From Cavia porcellus (lineage: Eukaryota > Chordata > Mammalia > Rodentia > Caviidae), in assembly GCF_034190915.1 (NCBI RefSeq), contig NW_026947486.1:77170044-77234043 (forward strand): 64,000 bases of DNA, read 5' to 3'. Positions 23,263-33,975 of the stretch are shown here, piece by piece. The notes under the pieces were generated by a model. The model was given only the letters and a program-made list of their open reading frames with translations, was not told where the DNA came from and ran no database searches. Each line of letters begins with the position of its first letter. The first letter of the stretch is position 1. A program made the position numbers and the translations under genes.

Positions 23263-25965
23263 AAGTCACTGTAGACCCTGTGGAAATACAGAAGATCATC
23301 AACACTTATTTGAAAAATCGCTACTCTAACAAGTTTGATAACACAGAAGAAATGAACAGATTTCTAGAAACATATGAATTACCAAGGCTGGGTCAAGAAG
23401 ATGTAAAATAGCTGAATATCCAACCTGAATGAATGAAATTGGAAATGCAATTAAATCCCTACCAACAAAGAAAAGCCCAGGTCCACAAAGATTCAGTGCA
23501 GAATTCTACAAGAAATTCAAAGATTTAATGCCGATACTCCTCAAACTCTTCAATGAAGTTGAAAGGCAAGCAATTCTCTGTAACTTATTCCTGGAAGCAA
23601 ATATCACTCTAAAACCAAAACCTGAGAAAGACCCAACCAAAAAAGAGAACTACAGGCCAATATCCCTTATGAAAATAGATGCAAAAATTCTCAATAAAAT
23701 TTTGGCAAACAAAACGCAGCAAATCAGCAAGAAGATTATAAACCTGGACCACGTGGAATTCTTCCCAGGAATGCAGGGATGATTCAACAGATGCCAATCA
23801 ATAAATCCACTATATCCATAGAGCCAAAAATTAGAATAACATTATCCTTTCTATAGATGCAGAAAAGCTTTTGATAAGGTCCAACACTCATTCATAAGAA
23901 CGTTACAGAAAATTGGAATAGATGCTCTTTACCTCAATATGATAAAAGCCATCTACAACAAACCAACAGCCAGCATTGTATTAAAAGATCAAAAACTGAA
24001 ATGCTTTACCCTAAAATCACAAACAAGACAAGAATATCCATTATCACCACTCCTATCCAATATAGTGCTGGAAATATTAGCCACAGCAATTAGACAAGAG
24101 AGAGAAATAAAAGGAGTAAGGATAAGAAAAGAAGTTAAATTATCATTATTTTCACATGACATGATACTCTACATGGAAGACTGTCAAAACTCTATTGAAA
24201 GATTCCTAGGTATAATAAATAAATTCAGTAATGTAGCTGGATATAAAGCTACCACTCAAAAATCAATAGCATTCCCATACCCTAACAACAAATCACTGAG
24301 AAATATGAGAAGCCACACACTTCAAAATAGCATTCAAAAAATGAAATACTTAGGAATCAATCTAAAAAAGGAGTAAAATATTTATTCAAGTAAAATAGAA
24401 TACTCTGAAAAAAAAATCAAAGAGGACCTCAGAAAATAGAGACATTTCTTGTTCATGGATAAGAACAAACATGAAAATGGCAATTTCCTCAAAATTGTTA
24501 TACAGATTTAATGCAATCCCAATCAAAATGCCACTGGCAGACCTCACAGAACTTGAGAAATCACTCCTAAAATTCATCTGGAACCAGAAGAGAATGGCAA
24601 ACACAATTCTAAGCAACAAAGGTAAGGCTGGATACATCACAGTCCCTGACTTGAAGTTATACTACAAAGCTAGTGTAATAAAATCAGCATGGTACTGGAA
24701 TATAAACAGACCTGAAGATCAATAGAATAGAGTAGAATAGAAGACACAACTACAACTACAAACACACTCAGCCTCCTTATCTTTGATAAAGTGTACAAAC
24801 ACATGTACTGGAAGAAAGATAGTCTCTTTAATAAATGGTGCTGGAAAAATTGGCTCTCCAGATGCCAAAAACTAAAATTAGACCCATGCCTATCACCATG
24901 TACTAAGCTAAGGAAAAATGGATCACAGATCTAAATATTAAAACAGAAAGACTAAATCTGTTGGAAGACAAAGTAGGTAGAAATCTTTAAGACATGGGGG
25001 TAAGATAGAGAATTCATTAACAAGAATCAAACTGCATATGTAATACTTCAAAGAAGCAATAACTGGGATTAATTTCTATTGAGTTTTTGAACATTGAAAG
25101 AAATTCCCAGCTTGGTGAAAAGCAAACTCACAAATTGGGAAAAAATCTTAGTGAACTGTCCCTCAGACAAAGGGCTTCTGTCTAGAACATATAAAGAATT
25201 AAAGGGGCTGGGGATTTAGCTCAGCGGCATAAGCGCCTGCCTTGCAAGCAGGCAGTCATGAGTTTGATCCCCGTACCGATAAAAAGGAAAAAAAGACCAA
25301 AAAAAAAAAAAAAAAGAATTAAAAAAAATCAGATCCCCAAAATTCAAAGTTCCATTCCAAAAATCAGCATATGAGATAAATACACAGTGCTCAGATGAAG
25401 AAATTCAAATGGCAAATAAATACATGAAAAAACGTTCAGCATCATTGGTCACTAGAGAAACGCAAATTAAAACAAAACTGAGATTCAATATCACTCCAGA
25501 AATAATGACCTGAATAAAGATAACTAGCAGCAACAAATGCTTGAGAGGCTGTGGGAAAAAAGAATATGTTTTGCCCTGTAGGTGAGTGCAGACTGGTGCA
25601 ACTACTGTGGAGGTCAGTCTGGAGGTTCCTAAAAAAGCTTGGAATGGAAGTCTCATTTGACCCAGCTATTCCACTTCTGGGTATATTCCCTGAAGAACTG
25701 AAAACATCATACCAGAGTGATATATGTGCACCCATGTTTATACATCGCAATTTGTAATAGACAGATCTTGGAAACAACCTAAATGCCCATCAATTGAAGG
25801 ACAGATAAGAAAATGTGGTATGTTTGTGCAGTGGAGTACTACTCAGTCATAAAAAGATCACATTGAGATATTATTAAGTAAATGGATAGAACTCAAGACT
25901 ATATTCATAAGTGAAATAAATGAAACTTACAGATGTAAATACATACAGTCTCTAGTGTAAGAATG
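23263..25965 (+). pseudogene. L1 A ORF2, segment 3 (reverse transcriptase to C-terminus)
   Basis: The reading proceeds through 'EEMNRFLETYELPRL', '[26 protein letters not shown]' (23450-23535), '[22 protein letters not shown]' (23640-23705) and 'TRQEYPLSPLLSNIVLEILA' (24020-24080). The catalytic motif is FSHD at 24149-24160 where L1 RT normally has FADD. It continues with 'MKYLGINLKK' (24340-24370), '[10 protein letters not shown]' (24560-24595) and the C-terminal 'FDPAIPLLGIFPEELK' (25655-25705). It has several stops and frameshifts, and is interrupted by an ID SINE at 25204-25312. Confidence 0.9.
25204..25312 (+). mobile_element. ID-like SINE in L1 A ORF2
   Basis: GGGGCTGGGGATTTAGCTCAG start, Ala-TGC anticodon arm (CCTGC-CTTGCAA-GCAGG), AGTTTGATCCCC B box, 'ACCGATAAAAAGG' and an A-rich tail. 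Perfect 11-bp duplication AAAGAATTAAA at 25193-25203 and 25313-25323. Confidence 0.93.
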
Positions 25966-26969
25966 GTGTAATAGTGTAAGAAATGGTAAGAGTATGTAAG
26001 ATACAAAATTCTCAGTAAACACAGGGAGAGGATAAGAATCTGCTTAAAGGGGAAAAATAATGTCCTAGGGAAAATGAGGAAAAAGAAAAAGGGAAAAGAA
26101 AAAAAATATCTAAAATTACTTAAACTCTTAAGGTATTTAAGATGATTGTGCTACAAATTCTATAAGTTCTTGGAACAAAATAGTTAACATTCATAGTATT
26201 GGATCAGTTGTACATAGTAATTTACGGTGACCTGAGGAACTCTTGAAGATCATTATGTAAAATAACAACCATAGTCTTATGCTCCTACCACCCTGTTTGA
26301 AGGCACGTTTCGTCAGTGTTTTGGGCTCTTTGCTATTGTTATTTATTTGTCTTTTCTTTTGTGTTTTTCTAGGAATTTGTTGTGTTTTGAATTGTTTTAT
26401 TTTGTTTTGTTTTTTCTTCTAATACAGAAAGGATAGATATACATGTAGAGACTCATACCTGCATAGAACATCTCAACAGTTTATGAAAACCAATTATATA
26501 ATGCATGATGAAATGAACAGCTACATTGAAGCAAAAGTGATCCTATGGTACCCAGTGCTGATTCCATAGCATCATGCTGTGATATTCAGGAATGCTATTA
26601 TTCTTTGTTCAGAGTGATTTTAATCTGTTTTGTATTGTCTAATTTCAACATACATGTAGGTATGGACAGCTATTTTGAAGAGAATGAGAGACATTATGGC
26701 AGCCAGTATAGATTTCCTTATTGTCTGGTTTTGGAGTCCCAAAATGGCTTCATCATCCTGTTCTGATCAGTTTAATAGTATTTTGTTTTGTATGAATTCT
26801 TTGTGTGTGAAGACATGGACAAGTATTTAGAAGAAGAGACAATATTATAGCCAGTGATGATCTCCTGTTGTCTTGCTTTGAAACCTGGGTCTCTTACATT
26901 GTTTTCTTCTGATCTGCTTTGTTTTGTTTTGTTCTGTTTAGTTTTACCCTCTGTAAAATAAAATTTTAA
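25966..26969 (+). mobile_element. L1 A 3' UTR with tandem diverged modules
   Basis: A long 3' UTR in which a phrase of the type 'atgga.a(g)ctatTTtGAAgagaa..agacattatggc(a)gccagt' recurs at about 26660 and 26815 (~153 bp apart). It is followed by CTGATCTGCTTTGTTTTG and AATAAAATTTT. The same module type forms the 3' UTRs of L1 D, F and I. Confidence 0.75.
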
Positions 26970-26984
26970 AAGATTATAATAATT

Positions 26985-27129
26985 GTATTTTATCTTATTT
27001 CATTGAAAAGAAATGTTTTTGCTAATATCATTTGAACAGTTTTCATGCCTATATCTTGTACTCCAGTTCACTACTTGAAGATAACAGTACACAATGTATT
27101 AACTACTCCTATGTTTTAATTTTTTTATT
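26985..27129 (+). mobile_element. 3' remainder of L1 C
   Basis: This is the sequence to the right of the L1 A duplication and should be the tail of L1 C by position. It is AT-rich and ends in T/A-rich sequence near 27115-27140. The assignment rests mainly on the duplication. Confidence 0.5.
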
Positions 27130-27840
27130 TTAATTTCTTTTCATAAATTTAAGAGGCTGAATAGTGTTCTACTGTGTATATACAGTACCCTGTCTTTCTT
27201 TTTTCTTCTCCTTCTTGCTTTTCTTCCTTCCTTTCTTCTCTTCTTTTTCTTTTTCTCCTCCTCCTCCTCTTCCTCCTCCTCCTCCACCTCCTTCTTCTCC
27301 TCTTCATCTTCTCCTTCTCTTCCTTCTCCTCCTTTTCCTTCTCCTCCTTCTCCCCCTCCCCTCTTCCTCCTCCTCCTCCTTCTTTTTCTTTTTCTTGTTC
27401 TTTTTTCTTCCTCTTCCTCTTCATCCTCACCCCTATTCTTCATTTTTTCTGGCAATGTGGTTGAATTCAGGGCCTATTGCAGACTAAGAACTTTCTTGTC
27501 TTATATCTTATACCACTTTTTCTTTATCCATAAATCTACTGTTGCACACTTAGTTTGATTTCATATCTTGGCTATTTTAAATAATGCTGCACTTAACACT
27601 GGCATGCAGATACTTCTTTGACATATTGATTTTATTTTCTTGGCATATAAAACAAGGAATGGAATTATTAGATCCCACTGAATTTTTTTGAGCAATCTTC
27701 ATAATTTTTAAAAAATTAATGTGTGTACTCAAACACTATTACCAACAGTGCATAAGGATTTTATTTTCTATATCTCCTTGCCAAACATTTTTATCTTTTG
27801 CTTTTTAATAATAGATATTTAAACATATATGATGTAATAG
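27130..27840 (-). mobile_element. Old L1 (copy L), ORF2 3' end, left part
   Basis: On the minus strand this reads as the end of an old L1 ORF2. The plus strand carries 'aggctgaatagtgttctactgtgtatata', 'ctttatccataaatct', 'atatcttggctatttt.aataatgctgc' and 'gcatataaaacaaggaatgg', the usual reverse-complement landmarks. It is interrupted at ~27186-27510 by a pyrimidine-rich insert and at 27855 by L1 D, and resumes at 30052. Confidence 0.75.
27186..27510 (-). mobile_element. Degenerate ID-like SINE with a ~230-bp polypyrimidine (GGA/GAA) tail
   Basis: On the minus strand, sequence near 27440-27500 reads 'ataggccctgaattcaaccaca..gccagaaaaaa', similar to the 3' half (B box) of an ID element. It is followed by a purine tail of mixed GGA, GAA and GGGA. 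On the plus strand this tail is the CTCCTCCT tract at ~27195-27445. The insertion splits old L1 text. I found no clean duplication. Confidence 0.45.
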
Positions 27841-27854
27841 CTCAGTTTAGTTTT

Positions 27855-28617
27855 TTTTATTTAAAGGAAAAAAAAATGGTATAAGGGTACCATTAACACA
27901 GAATTTCAATAAAAGGTTAGAAATCACTAGTTAATAGATTACATATTGTCATCTTAGAAATAGTTGTTCAAGTTACAAGATTAAAGCATACAAAGTGGAC
28001 ATTCAAACAGTGAGACTGCAAACAGTTGTGTTCAACGATCCAACCAAAACTTGTAATATGGTCATCCATCTTAATACACCTAAACACACTTGCAGTTGTA
28101 TCCTTTAAAGCACTTTTTTTCCTCTCTTTTTTGCAAAAAAAATACACATTTTGGGTTTATTATGCCCATAGTTCTTATAATTTTTCTTTGGGAGTGAATA
28201 AAACCAAATAAGACAAAACAAAACAGTCATTCAAAACAAAGGATGAACATAGCACATGATGTAAAAACACAATACAAGGTTATCAACAATAGTTACCATA
28301 ATGCCTCTTGCTATTTTAAAAAGAATTGCCTATATCATTAGGTATAAAAAAATTGAACAAAACAGTACCGAACAAGACCAATAAAACCTAAGCATTGGAG
28401 ACATGACAGGACTTCAAAAGAAGATAATAGTCAAACCAGAATGGGCATCATAGTGAATCTTATTGCCGTCAAAGTAGTTGCCTATACCCTCAAACTTGAT
28501 ATAATCAAACAGAATGGAACAGAGTAAAATCAGCCAAAACAAGATAGTGGGAGTAATACAGGTCTTCAAATCAAGTTAATTGAAATAAAAAAGTTACTGT
28601 AATATATCCTGCTAATT
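27855..28617 (-). mobile_element. Extra L1 3' UTR at the 3' end of L1 D (possible 3' transduction)
   Basis: On the minus strand it holds a module (GAGGGTATAGGCAACTACTTTGACGG..) at ~28495, a second module near 28350, then the 'ttataagaact..ataataaaccc' type of L1 tail and AATAAA near 27866. It lies inside the outer duplication but after the poly(A)-like end of the main D body. Confidence 0.65.
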
Positions 28618-29699
28618 TTTTTATTTTATTTTTCCCTTAATTCCAAAATAATAATAAAAAAATAATTTTTTTTTATGAAAAGGTGGGGGGGATTGAGATA
28701 AAAGAAGACATAACAACATAACAGTACAGGTCAAAGCATGACAATTTCAGCAACCTAGTGCTTCACCACAAGATAATCCGACTTAATAGTAGTTAACATA
28801 GTGTCTCTTTCCTTGAAATATTTGAGTATAACTTTGTATACTATAGCATCAAACATATGAAGACAGTGTGAAACCATTCAAGAGGATGAAAGTATTACAG
28901 GGTATTTAGAACCAGCTAACAGAAAATGAACAATGGTTTCCATATTATCTCTTTGTCCATAAAAATTTCTGCTTATACTATCACATATAATAAAATCCAG
29001 TAAGATACAACATGATAAAACCAATGGAGACAGAAGAACAACAGTTTGGTGGGGCTCCAAAACAAGATGATATTAAATCAGCACTAGCTATTATGATGTC
29101 TTGTTTTCTTCAAAATAGCTGTTCATATCATCAGAGACAATAAAATCAAACAACCAAAAATAAAACCATTCCAATTAATGAGTGAAAACATTATATAGCT
29201 TCAAACCAATATAATGGGGAGTCATGATTACCACATACTTTTATGTATTTGAATCATTTCTTGCAATAGGGAAACTATTCGGTATTCATACATATGATTT
29301 TGATTTATTTCACTTATGAGAATGATCTCAAGCTGTGTCCATTTATTTACAAATATCTCAATGTGATCCTTCTTTATAGCTGGGTAGTACTCCATTGTAT
29401 AAAAATACCACAACTTTTTTATCTATTCCTCAGTTGATGTTCAGCATCTCTTTCATTTCTTTTATCATTTCTTCTTTTACCTGGGAGATTATTTCTAGTT
29501 TGAATTCCTTTAAAGAAGTCCAGGAATTGCTTGTTTATTTCAGTTGCTATTATATCCTATATTTGAGGTGTATGGCATATATTTTCTTCTATATACATTG
29601 CTCCTAAGGTTTCTTTGGATGGGCTGGAGGTTTGAGATTGTAATTTGGTCTTTTGGTTTGTCATTTTCTTGTATTTCTGTGTTTCAAGTGTTATTCTAA

Positions 29700-30051
29700 G
29701 GCTTCCTTGGGGTCTGTTGGAAATCCTCTTGTATGCCCTCAGCTCCTGGGACTCTGACACCCAGTTGCCCCAGGCCAATGGGCCTCTGGAACTCGTGGCA
29801 CTAGCCTGCTTACTTAGAACTCCACAGTCCTCCAAACACACAAGGAGGTGGATGCAGGCGCCCCAGACCCACCTAGCTGTTCCAGTGCACCCAGAAGGCG
29901 CGAGGGTCCCAACAAGCTGGACTCAGGGGAAAGTGTGCGGGGCACTTACCCCAGGATGCTGGGCCTCTGGAACCGGTGGTGCTTGCCTGCTTCCTTAGAA
30001 CTCCATAGTCCTCCAAGCACAGGGGGAGGCGGATGCAGGTGCCTCAGACAT
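29700..30051 (-). promoter_or_regulatory. L1 D 5' UTR monomers (~181 bp period)
   Basis: Plus-strand phrases starting GGGCCTCTGGAAC at 29780 and 29961 continue in parallel for ~85 bases ('cttagaactccayagtcctccaa', then 'ggaggyggatgcaggygcc'), a 181-bp period. The block is GC-rich against AT-rich flanks. It covers nearly two monomers. The sequence is not visibly related to the L1 A monomer. Confidence 0.8.
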
Positions 30052-30065
30052 CTCAGTTTAGTTTT

Positions 30066-30580
30066 GAGTTGCATTTTCCTGACAATCACTGCTGTTGAAC
30101 ATTTGTTCATGTACTTGTTGGCCACATGTATATTTTCTTTTGACAATTGTCTATTTAGATCTTTTGAACATTTTAAAATCATTTCACTTGTTTTAGTATT
30201 TCTATCTGTCTTAATCATATGGTTTTTAGTTTTAAGACATTCCATATATACATTTTTGATTATTCTGCCAGAGCTTTCAGTCTTATATTCAACAGTATCA
30301 CTGCCAAGACCAAAATTGCAGAGTTTTCCTGTATACTTTCTTCTAGTTGTATTGCAATTTTATCTATTATGTTTATATCCCAAATCAATGTTGAGTTAGT
30401 TTTCTTGTATGACGTGAGATAAAGGTCCAATTTCATTCTTCTGTATGTGGATATTATCCTGCTGTCACACATCATTTGTTGAAATGACTGGCCTGTTTCC
30501 ATTGTGTTCTTTTCCTTTGCCAAATTTAGTTGTGTTATTTGTACATCTATCTATGCATGAAAATATTCAAAAGAGGTTTA
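30066..30580 (-). mobile_element. Old L1 (copy L), right part
   Basis: The minus strand carries a continuous but altered ORF2 C-terminal region ('MKLDLYLTSYKKTNSTLIWDINI', then 'LKTKNHMIKTDRNTKTSEMILKCSKDLNRQLSKENIHVANKYMNKC'). It continues the copy split at 27841. Confidence 0.75.
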
Positions 30581-30595
30581 AAAAGTCATTGTGAG

Positions 30596-30693
30596 GGGGC
30601 TGGGAATTTAGCTCAGCGGCATAAGTGCCTGCCTTGCAAGCAGGCAGTCATGAGTTCGATCCCCAGTACCGATAAAAAGGAAAAAAAGACAAA
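30596..30693 (+). mobile_element. ID-like SINE
   Basis: Same type as 25204: GGGGCTGGGAATTTAGCTCAG, anticodon arm with TGC, GAGTTCGATCCCC B box, 'CCGATAAAAAGG' tail. A 15-bp duplication with one mismatch (AAAAGT(C/T)ATTGTGAG) lies at 30581-30595 and 30694-30708. Confidence 0.93.
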
Positions 30694-30708
30694 AAAAGTT
30701 ATTGTGAG

Positions 30709-33276
30709 TGATTATAGCTCTTGAAAGAGTATTGATGCATTTTTTTGTTTTAAAGTTAATATAAAACTTTATTTCAAAAGTAAATTATTTAAAGTAACAG
30801 CAATGAGAATTATCAGAGAGAAGAATTCTGAAAGTCCTATTTCATAATGGTGATAGTGATAAAAATAGTCCAAATAAACTTTTTAAGAACTTTATAATGA
30901 ATCAAATGACTTGGTCAATATCTATCTTGTGCACATAAGGAAAGGACCGAATCTCAGTGATAACAATGAACTTTGTGAGATAAAACCATGCCCTGTACTT
31001 ATGTTACTCTACCAATCTCCATGATAATCTTGAAATCCATTAGCTTCCACTCATGATGAATAGCAATATTCTAGTAGCCACTGGAGAATTCAGAATAATG
31101 GTTGGGGCTCTTTGAAAACCAACTTTACAGTGATTCATTATGATTTGACTGGTCAGGAAGTTCCTGGAATCTTCCCATTTAATGTTTGTCCCTATTTGAT
31201 ATGATTCAGAGCTATTATTTTCCCTAGGTATAGTTGCTGAAACCAATTGGAGAGACATGATTAACTTTGCAGTTGCTGAAGGTTGTAGATGTTAGTTTAG
31301 GAAAATAAGAGACTAACTGTAAAGTTTAAAAACAAATGCAATGGAATTAAATTCACAGAGATTCTGAAAGTCACTGATATAATTCTCAAAATCAAAAGGG
31401 TTAGGTTTATGTCCAATGCTGTGTGTAGCTGTGCACATGCTTAGAAAAAATAATGAAGCTATGATCTGAACTCCAGATGTCTTGGAGGCTCTGGAAAGCA
31501 AGAACCCAACATTAAGTCAGAATTTTAAAAGTACTGACTGAATATTGAAGCTGTTCCTCAACACACATAGAGAGTCCCTACTCACCACTGGGAGAGTTAT
31601 TGGCCCCAACTACTTAATGAAATGTTAGTGTCATCATTAGTTGGTTCCTAAGCAAACTGTGAAGAGACATCAAGAAAAAGGATACCTAACTTTACAGATT
31701 TACATCAGAAGCATTAATAAATAAACACCATACTATTATGAACACACAACAATTAGAAGAGCAAGCCATGAAAATGGGAGAAATTTGCTTTCAAGGGTTT
31801 CTGTATTAAATGCTCACACTTAAACCAAAAATTACAAGCTATGCAAAGGAAAAAGTAGACTACATTACAAGAAAAAAGGGAACTATTAAGAACTATCCAT
31901 GGATAACTACAGAAAATGGACTTACTAGACAAATACTTTAAAAAACTTTTAAATAAAATAAAAATTAAACTAACTTATGCCTGTGGAGCAAAGAAAGAAC
32001 ACTGCTATAAAAATGGCAGAACCATACCTTATAACAGAAGTGAAAATTAAACTGAAAAAAAATCTCAAAAGTAAAGTTTTTCAAAACTGTGGAATTAAAG
32101 CACTTTTGATGGGCGAGGTAGACCAAAATGTTGTTTGAAGAAGGTCCTCTTATGGTCACTTCTCTAGAGAAATGCTAAGTACAGGAAACTTTTGCATATC
32201 AAACTATGTTTACAAATGCTGAGAAAAATCAGAAGAGAAATCACAGAACACATTTTTAGTATAACAAAAGGAGATGATACATTGAAGAATTAAGTAAACA
32301 TAGAGTTCTCATCATCCCTCATTCAAATCCAAGCATCCCAGCTTGGAGGGAGGCACCTCCTGCTTGGAGGGAAGAGACAGAATTAAGTCCCAGACTGTCA
32401 CAGTATGTGATTATTATTGTGTAAATGTTGAAAAAATTACTCAGGATGAAACTTTAGTCACTGAGAGAACACAGAGGGGCCGCTACTTCAACACAGGAGA
32501 GCTTCAGAGAAACAACAGAGAGATCAGACCCCTACAATTACATATTTATAACTGAAGGACGTGAGAAGAAGATTTTAGAGGGAAAGCATTTACAACATTC
32601 TATTTTGTAGTTTTGTTTCAGGAACACAGTTGGAATGGGATGTATTGTTACATGATGCATGTTGATCTAGCTTAAGCAATTTTACTGGGGGCATAAGGGA
32701 TGCAATGGCCAAAGCAAACACCTTTGAGAACAAACTGCTTTTAATTCTTCTGAAAGTCCCTTTCTTCATTAAATTCATTTCAAACAATCATATGGCCAGT
32801 GTTTCCCCATAGCAGCTTCAGACTTGAAACCCAGTACTACACACACCACAGTGAATCCCAGTGGTGGGTAAAGCCCCATAATCTGTACCTCTAGGATAAT
32901 AATGTGGAGGGGGAGTAGTTTAAGCACCAGCTGACACATCTGACCTCCAGGATTCAACAAAAGACTGATGATCCACTCCCCACAACCACTAAGGTATTTG
33001 CATTTGTGAATACAGGGAAAGAACACGTGGTTGCATTGTGCTTGCAGAAAAAAATAGGTTTTAGAAGAGTTTTAATTTCTTTGATTTTGTATAATGTGCA
33101 TTTTCTAAATCTCTTTTCATTTTCTTCTTTCAAATATACAGGTGTATATATGAAAGGGAGCATAAGAAGTCATTCTTCGGATTAGATAATATCTTTGAAG
33201 GGCATGTCAGATTAACCCTCACCAAAAGTTGTGTATAGAGGTTTCAAATGCAAGCTTTCTTTCAAAAAATTAACTA
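30709..33276. other. Mostly anonymous sequence; possible old L1 5' region at 31700-32200
   Basis: No gene or clear repeat. The A-rich stretch at about 31700-32200 resembles fossil L1 5' UTR/ORF1 in composition only. Short open frames (e.g. 32343-32555) have no recognisable similarity. Confidence 0.4.
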
Positions 33277-33926
33277 GTTCTGCTCTTCTTTTTTAAAATT
33301 TAAGATTAAAAAGACATAGAAAAGAAAAAAAAAAAAAAAGCAAAACAGACAGACAAAAAGAAACCAAATACAATAACACTATAGGTTTACAAAACAAGAT
33401 GACAGGAATTTGACAATGGTTGTAGTATTGCATATTGTTAACTTGAAAACGGTTGCATAGATTAACAGATGTAGACATGGAAAGTGGATCTAAACATATT
33501 AGCATTAACTCTTCTTTTGTCATAACTAATACAGTTAGTTAAATAGTCATTTTTAGCAATCATATACAAATATATATGCAAATTTATGCCTTTTTCTCTT
33601 CTTTTCTCTTTTCCCTTATTCCAATTACTTTTCCTCTTTGAACAGTTTTTTACCCTTACACAGCATTTATTACAGATTTTCTAATATATATATAATTTTT
33701 CAGTTAATTATTTTTAGGAGACATTAAGGTACATACACATGAGTTTGATTTGTTTCACTTATGAGTATGGCCTCAAGGTCTCCATTTACTTACAAAAGTC
33801 TCAATGTAATCTTTCTTTAGAGCTGAATAGCACTCCATTATATAAAAATGCCACATCTTTTTTATCTATTCCTTGAATGATGGGCACTTGGTTTTTCCCC
33901 AAGATTTGACTATTATAAATTGTGCT

Positions 33927-33929
<3 letters not shown>

Positions 33930-33975
<46 letters not shown>
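33930..33975. repeat. (TA)n microsatellite in L1 E
   Basis: About 23 TA units with one interruption (TACA near 33961), inside the ORF2 C-terminal region of L1 E. Confidence 0.95.

Larger units (their letters stand above)
11396..26969 (+). mobile_element. L1 copy A: full-length element split by three later insertions
   Basis: The boundaries are defined by the 15-bp duplication at 11381-11395 and 26970-26984 (one mismatch) inside the 3' UTR of L1 C. In order it contains promoter monomers (11413-12180), ORF1 (12215-13215), ORF2 (13310-14020, 18851-19305, 23263-25965) and a modular 3' UTR ending in AATAAAATTTT. It is interrupted by L1 B, the CSNK1A1 retrocopy and an ID SINE. Removing these leaves about 6.7 kb, the length of a complete L1. 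Stops and frameshifts in both ORFs make it inactive. Confidence 0.88.
27855..30051 (-). mobile_element. L1 copy D: internally deleted, both ends kept
   Basis: The perfect 14-bp duplication CTCAGTTTAGTTTT (27841-27854 and 30052-30065) flanks the unit within old L1 L. On the minus strand the order is 5' UTR monomers (30051-29700), ORF1 N-terminus ('QKTKLQSQTSSPSKETLGAMYIEENICHT' near 29660-29570) and a junction at about 29420 directly into the ORF2 C-terminus (WYFYTMEYYPAIKKDHIEIF at 29411-29350). A modular 3' UTR follows, ending in AATAAAATAAAAAAA at about 28640-28618. A second L1 3' UTR segment (28617-27855) has its own poly(A) end. ORF1 C-terminus, endonuclease and RT are missing. Confidence 0.82.

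Noticed and set aside
29405..29440. Spliced L1 (SpIRE) as the origin of the deletion in L1 D
   Set aside because: In L1 orientation the junction (GCTGAACATCAACTG) shows no GT donor or AG acceptor. Short homology (ACA/CATC) is a simpler explanation.
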